From positions 565,001 through 629,000 of the forward strand of contig NC_135552.1 of assembly GCF_964340395.1 (NCBI RefSeq): a stretch of 64,000 nt of DNA. Direction: 5' to 3'. The notes beneath the pieces are model-generated. The model worked only from the letters and a program-made list of their open reading frames with translations, did no database searches and had not been told where the DNA came from. The translations under genes and the position numbers were made by a program. Positions 27,299 to 33,200 of this stretch are shown here, piece after piece. Within the stretch, counting starts at the first letter, position 1, and each line of letters opens with the position of its first letter. Origin of the DNA: Glandiceps talaboti. Its lineage: Eukaryota > Hemichordata > Enteropneusta > Spengelidae.

Positions 27299-30200
27299 GA
27301 CAGACACTTTGCCATGCCTATGTAGCACTAAACCGTATAACATCAGTTGTGCTAAAAACAGGGTGAAACAACACCCCCCCCCCCCCAATCCACCATAGGC
27401 CAAATAAAATGAATCTCCTAAATTCTCAACATCTATCAACAATTACATAGACATGTGTTCAACATAGGATTTGCTTCAACTCTCAACATTTGTCAACACA
27501 TGTACCTAAAGCCCAAACACATTCATAAATATTCAATAATTATTAAGAATGACTCAGTGCTACAGCCAGCTTTTTCTCAGAGTGGGACATTGTGTCCCGT
27601 AACTTTCATTTTTCTGGGTCATCTTATTTTTTTGTGGGGCATTACGAAATGTATCATTACATCAATGTACTAGTATATAACAAACTCAATACAAGTCATT
27701 GAAAATGATTGGGTTTTAAGGAACTGGCAGTTTATGTTGTCATTTTCAAACCTGGTTAATGTTGTTTGGCCTCATACATTTTGTTTTTGATATCACTACT
27801 CTGTTCAGGCATGTCTGAGTTATGGCTTTGGACATAGAAAACTGCGCCAACAAAATGGCTGCCAGGCAGCCATATTGGATCATATCACGACAACAATGAA
27901 TATGCACATGTACGTCACAGAACACTGTGCTAATACCAACTCTGAATGAGATCTGTTCAAGCATGTCTGAGTTATGGCTTTGGACATGGAAAATTTGCAA
28001 ACAAAATGGCTGCCAGGCAGCCATATTGGATCGTATCACGACAACAATGAATATGCACATGTATGTCATAGAACACTGTCTTAATACCAACTTTGAACGA
28101 GATCTGTTCACGCATGTCTGAGTTATGGCTTTGGACAGGGAAAATTCGCAAACAAAATGGCTGCTAGGCTGCCATATTGGATCGTATCATAAAACAAATT
28201 GACGTGCATATGTATGCCATAGTATGTTGTCCCTGTACCAAGTTTGCAAAAAATCAGTCCAGGCATCTCCAAGAAACGGCTGCAGACGGACAGATGGAAG
28301 GACGGACGGACAGACGGAACCCAATCTATAAGTTTCCGTCCGGACTTCGTCCGGCGGGGACTAAAAACACTCATATAACACAATTACACGTAAGTTTAAA
28401 TAATCCTGCACCAATCTTGTTTCAGTGTTTACATGCAAATGTGAAAACTGATTACAGTCGACTGTCGAGTCATATCTTCTATATAACTACAGCTGACTAA
28501 CTATTGTTCATTGTTACTGTCAATCATTCAATGTACTGTTCAAGACTTGATGAGTTCATGACCTCATAATAGTTACATTGATAATTGTATCAAACTGACT
28601 TTTGATAAACATATCTCTCTCCAACATGATGTCTGTTTACTTGTTAAAACAATTGCTGACTGATTATCTTTGTGAGTTATCCACAGTAAAGCATAGACCC
28701 TACACAAAGTCACTATTTATTTTATTTTTTCTATGCGTCTTTGTTTTGCTGTTTTCCATTCTTTAAGAGCCTCCTTGAATGGGAACATGTCAATCAGTGG
28801 TCCCTCAGTTGAGATCAGTGATAAGACATCCAGTCTATCAGGTTCGAGTCTATTTTGAATGTTTGTTTTGATCTTATTCTGAATGGAAAACCCGCGTTCA
28901 CAATCTGCTGTTTGGATAGGCAATATAAGAGCTATTTAAGCAAGGTTTACAAAGTTTGGAAACTGGTCTCTGTGATATATATACATCAGTTTCCACAATG
29001 TAGCCATCTTATTGCATGGGTATAACTGTGACAACACAAGTTCTTTGGCGGTTGCCCATTCACACATTACACACGCTGGATCCACTATGCGATCTACAAC
29101 TGTATCATCGCCGTATGTTTTAGCTTCCCCGAAGTGGTTTACTAATACTCTGATTTCTTGGTTTCCATATTTAGTAAGTTCGTCTTTGGACAGAAATGAT
29201 AGCGGCCTAATGGCTAGAACAGTGAAAGGCATTTACTAACTCTGTTGATTGTTGAGGAAATCTCTCACTTAGGTTATCTAGGATGTTCTGAATGAAGTCA
29301 CGCCTAATGATCGTGAAGTAATGTAAGTGAAGTGTTTCACTGCATTTGGTGTTGTTTTGATGTCATGTCCACTAACGACTTACATATTGTCAGTTTCCTT
29401 AATTTTCTCAAGATCGTAGAGAAATTTTCCGTTATCAGTAGCTAGTCCCTTCCAACTGCATAGTTGTAGTTTGTAGTGAGGCTTGTAAATTGTATGATAG
29501 TTTCAAGGGCAGAGTAGAACGAGAACCACCGTACAGTTTTTTAAAATGTTTATCCATATGCTAGTCCATGCTAACAATAAGTGTTCATTTGTTGAATGAA
29601 TATCCAGTTGCCTATCAAACCATGTTGCTATCTTTACGATACATGCTATCATTTGGCTGTTGCTATGGACGTGGTCATGTTGCTAGGCATATTTACATAC
29701 ATTTTTTGAATGTTTATTCATTTGTCTTCTATTCCTGTTGTTATCTTTGCAATATATGTGATTATTTGGCTGTTGCTATGGGCGTGGTCTTGTTGCTAGG
29801 CATATTTGCATACATTTTTTGAATGTTTATTCAATTGTCTATTAATCCCTTGTTATCTTTGCAATATATGTGATCATTTGGCTGTTGCTATGGGCGTGGT
29901 CTTGTTGCTAGGCACATTTGCATACATTTTTTGAATGTTTATTCATTTGTCTTTCTATTCCTGTTGTTATCTTTGCAATATACATGATTATTTGGCTGTT
30001 GCTATGGGCGTGGTCTTGTTGCTAGGCAAATTTACGTTTATTCAATTGTCTATTAATCCGTTATCGTGTGTCACCTATGACCCATCACTTGCAAAAATGT
30101 GGGTCAGGTAGAGAAAATTGTGTCAAATGACGCAAAAACGTGGTCTGACTGCAACACTGATGACTTTTGTACATCAAAGGAATGCACACTAGACTTAATA

Positions 30201-33200
30201 TAGTAACTATTGTCTACACTGTTTATTTATGGATTTATTTGTTATACTCACCCAAACAGATTGAGATCAGTGACAACTTCTACCTTGGCAGATATTGAAT
30301 ACATGTTACTGTCTGGAGCTATGTCTTTGCTGGTTCTGTATATAAAAGCATGATGATTGCATCAATGAATAGTGGTTATAATTATATACATGAGGGGAAA
30401 AAGAAGGTTGAATTTCCAGTTATGCATTCTCATTACATGCCACTATGAAAGGAAGTCCACAGAATACATGTAAAAGAATGCCATAAGTGTAGTGTTATAT
30501 TGAACAAAGAAAAAAGAAATATTAAACAAATTGTAAAAGCCATCAACATTTACCATGAATCTCTTGGAAAGGAAACTTTTCAAAGAATATTAATTTTAAC
30601 TGCAGTATAATGGTGAAACTTAAATTTTAACCCAATCAGAAATGTATCTAAACAAAGCTCCTATGCAGTATATATTTTTCATTGGTGTAAACAGCGATGT
30701 CCTCATGAATAAATAATGAGATTTGGAGCATTCCATATCAATTGTAGCCAAAATCAGATGCAAGCAAGCCAAACATTAGCTATGCCGAAATTCCTGTATC
30801 CTAATAAGACACAGTTGTGATTTTTATCACAGTCCCAAGTCCATAATTATGCATAAAAGATGCAATATATTGCATCGTGAGATGACCAATGGATATAAAA
30901 AGGTGCTTACTATTGTACAACACGGAGAGAAAGCTAGTTCTGCATGCCAGGGAGTAAGGCAACTGCTGTACTGTTCCCTTGCCAAGTGCTAAGACTTAGT
31001 AAGAGCATACCAGAGAAGGCCATATACAGCCACAAGTGTCAGACCAATATTAACAAAGATAAACTAGCTTAGTCCCCTAGTCTTTCCCACACTCACCAAC
31101 CAGACAAGTAGTACAACAAAACATGATAACGGATTAACACCTGATTCCTATACAATAGTAAACTAAACAGTGCAAGGTGTCAATAAATATGTTTGTTACT
31201 ACAGGTGTGCCTTGCAAGGTGGTCTGTAGTCTTGCTGCTAGACGTTCAGGCTTTCTTTCGATGCTATAACTATAAGCGAACGAAGTTCGCATGTGAGGGC
31301 TTGCCTGAACAGTCTAGCGAATGTCATTTTCAGACCGGACATTCCATTGAGATTACGATAAGCGGTGGGTTGGGCCATATATGCATATATATACTTTAAT
31401 ATATTCAATCTCTGCATGCAGGTGTTGACAAACACATTTATGTCATTACTATGTCTTATCAGTTTATGGTAATTGTGTTTGATGAGTGTGTAGACGTTGT
31501 CATTCACACATTTTAGTTAACGCATTGGTGGTTATTTTACAAGCCCCTCCTTAAGATGAATATGCATGAAAATTTAGCTATTGTCCTGTTTGTGCTTGTT
31601 GCTAATACGGTTCTCTGATTGGCAGTTATTTATATCCTGATGACATTCACTAGACCTCGGATGTTCCATCCTCGATAGTGTTGTTCGGCTGTGTGTCGTA
31701 TTTTATCGGAAGAACATCCGAGGGCTAGCTGATAGACTAGGTGGTCTGTTTAAACATGGAAGTAGAACCCCAGGAAGGAGACTGGCTTAATCCGATTTAA
31801 AATCTTTTGTTTTAGACCAAGTTAATCCCTTTGTCTCTATTGTGTTGGGTCCCTTTTGCACAGCCATCGCCTCCACGGTTCAAGAACGCCATTCTTCTGT
31901 TGTTAAGGCGTTCAAAAATCCAGGGTCGTTGCTATGCAAGTGCAGTTGAATAGGGGGGGGGGGGGTTCAATGCGACTGCGCAAAGTGTTTCAGCAGTTAG
32001 ATAGCATCACTACGAGCTTGGTCATACCAAACATTTGAAAATCGAGCGACAACTAGGATAGTTATGAGGATTTTTAACTTCCATTACATTTTTTGTGAGT
32101 TAATTTCACCTCCTGACTGTTTTCTTCGCGACAATCTCTGATAAAAAGTGTCTTAGTAAAATTTGAACCGCTGATTAAATGATTTCCGATGACACCAAAA
32201 TCTCTTAGCTGCAGATTGTTGCCAAGCGTCAAATGACTGTCAAATGTCGCTGATTTTCAAGGTTATTACGCCTAATGTTGTGATCACACTCGATTGTTTA
32301 TGTTTATTTTGCTATTTACAACAGGACAACCTTCGCCGTCACACGCTATCATTGAGCCCGACTCCGGGCCCATACATACACGAAAACACTCCTCTTCCAC
32401 AATAGCACTTTCAAGAGTATCAGCATCGTTTGTGTTGAAAGAATACGCCGTATGCCGGTTATCGAAGAAGCCCCAAAAAGATCAAAGATATGATTGTTTG
32501 GCCACTAGGGGGGCTGTTTTAGAACCGGAAGTGAGGGCCAGAATTGTAGAGTATCGTTGCAAAGCATAGAGTCTATAGGCATCGTAACCACTGACTAAAG
32601 ATTTTCTGTCATTCCCTGTAACTTTACGCTATAATATTGCATTATTGCCCATCAAATAACGAAATAGCAAATTAACCTCTTGTTCTCCTAATATTTCACG
32701 TAAGTTTGGCTCTGCAATTCGACCTGAGGAAAACCCAAAAGTAACAACATTTTGAAACGGGTAGTACACTGACATCTCACTCACGTTTTCAGTGTGACCT
32801 CGTCCATTTGCGTTACCGTTGGAGAAATTGTAGCGATTGCTTCCAGTCAAACATCGGAACGGAAAAAGGTACAAAAACAGAGGAAAGAACCCTCAAAATC
32901 ACAATATACGCTACAGTTATTGCAGCTTGTATAAAACCAATCTGATTAAAATCCGGTGTAGATGTCGGCTAATCGTTCATTGCTATTTTACTTTCGTTAT
33001 TTTGCCTGAATTGACCTTCGTGGTACATGTTTGATCGCCTCCTCTACCGATCAGGATAAAAACGTAAACATGTACCACGAAGGTCAATTCAGGCAAAATA
33101 ACGAAAGTAAAATAGCAATGAATGATTAGCCGACATCTACATCGGATTTTAATCAGATTGGTATAAGACATGGTATGAGTGAACCACGTTTACGTTACAT

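Noticed and set aside
32629-32874. 81-codon minus-strand ORF next to the gene relic
   Set aside because: It may be part of the relic, but I could not recognise any motif, so it is not called.
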